A program made the position numbers and the translations under genes. From an uncultured Collinsella sp. (GTDB lineage Bacteria; Actinomycetota; Coriobacteriia; Coriobacteriales; Coriobacteriaceae), in assembly GCA_902464175.1 (NCBI GenBank), contig CABQHZ010000101.1, positions 1 through 5,892 on the forward strand: a DNA stretch of 5,892 nucleotides, in the 5' to 3' direction. Below the pieces are notes generated by a model. The model was not told the origin of the DNA and ran no database searches. It saw only the letters and a list, made by a program, of their open reading frames with translations. Numbering within the stretch: the stretch's first letter is position 1; every line of letters starts with the position of its first letter. Positions 5,675-5,892 of the stretch are shown here, one piece after another.

Positions 5675-5892
5675 ATGGCAGAGCCGATGCTTTCCGTCTA
5701 CAACATTAACGTCTGGTACGGCGCCATCCACGCCATCAAGGACATCTCCTTTAACGTCAACGAGGGCGAGATCGTGGCCCTGATCGGCGCGAACGGCGCC
5801 GGCAAGTCCACGACGCTTAAGACCGTCTCGGGCCTGCTGCGCTCCAAGACCGGCTCCATCAAGTTTATGGGCGAGGACATTACCCATACGCC
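5675..5892 (+). CDS. livF: Branched-chain amino-acid ABC transporter ATP-binding protein LivF (5' part, cut by window end)
   Basis: The first 72 codons of the second ATPase are present, with no stop before the window ends. The frame opens at ATG 5675, immediately after the livG TAA, with AGGGGGAG (5661-5668) six bases upstream. The protein starts MAEPMLSVYNINVWYGAIHA; Tyr15 is placed like the A-loop aromatic residue. Walker A is GANGAGKST (38-46), followed by TLKTVSGLLRSKTGSIKFMG, typical of LivF. The lack of a long N-terminal extension, the SVYNINVWYG opening and the position after livG separate it from LivG. About 30% of the usual length of roughly 235-240 residues is visible, so the later motifs cannot be checked. 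It pairs with LivG on the cytoplasmic face of LivHM. Confidence 0.92.
   Translation, partial: MAEPMLSVYNINVWYGAIHAIKDISFNVNEGEIVALIGANGAGKSTTLKTVSGLLRSKTGSIKFMGEDITHT

Noticed and set aside
4775..5887. 370-residue reverse-strand ORF opposite livG and livF
   Set aside because: Shadow of strongly biased codons in two certain ATPase genes; no family features of its own.

Overview
This 5,892-base window carries one transport locus, all on the + strand: a branched-chain (hydrophobic) amino-acid ABC importer of the Liv/HAAT type. The order is substrate-binding lipoprotein, second substrate-binding lipoprotein, permease LivH, permease LivM, ATPase LivG, and the first 72 codons of ATPase LivF, which runs off the right edge. 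The genes are GC-rich and favour C/G at third positions. The binding proteins carry twin-arginine-like lipoprotein signals followed by Ser/Gly-rich linkers. Together these suggest a high-GC Gram-positive, and the style resembles gut Coriobacteriia such as Collinsella. The taxon is an inference from style, not a database match.

Layout: bases 1-88 are the end of an upstream leader with a GC-rich hairpin just before the first ribosome binding site. Bases 89-1255 encode the first binding protein. Bases 1256-1526 are a 271-base spacer with a conspicuously AT-rich core (1306-1440, about 28% GC by hand count), several inverted repeats and a possible 25-codon leader ORF rich in Leu/Ile codons. Bases 1527-2714 encode the second binding protein, a close paralogue of the first (about three quarters identical by eye). 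Bases 2715-2853 hold two strong hairpins in tandem between the binding-protein gene and the membrane genes. From 2854 onward livH, livM, livG and livF are packed with gaps or overlaps of 11 bases or less, as a translationally coupled operon.

How the parts work together: the lipid-anchored binding proteins capture the amino acid outside the membrane and deliver it to the LivH/LivM channel. LivG and LivF hydrolyse ATP on the cytoplasmic side. Two binding proteins sharing one membrane complex resembles the LivJ/LivK arrangement of Escherichia coli, so the pair may differ in specificity or in regulation. The AT-rich spacer and the paired hairpins suggest that the two binding proteins and the membrane complex are expressed at different levels.

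I see no mobile element, CRISPR array, tRNA or rRNA, and no clearly new biological system. The most interesting parts are the non-coding leader of the second binding-protein gene and the intercistronic hairpin pair.
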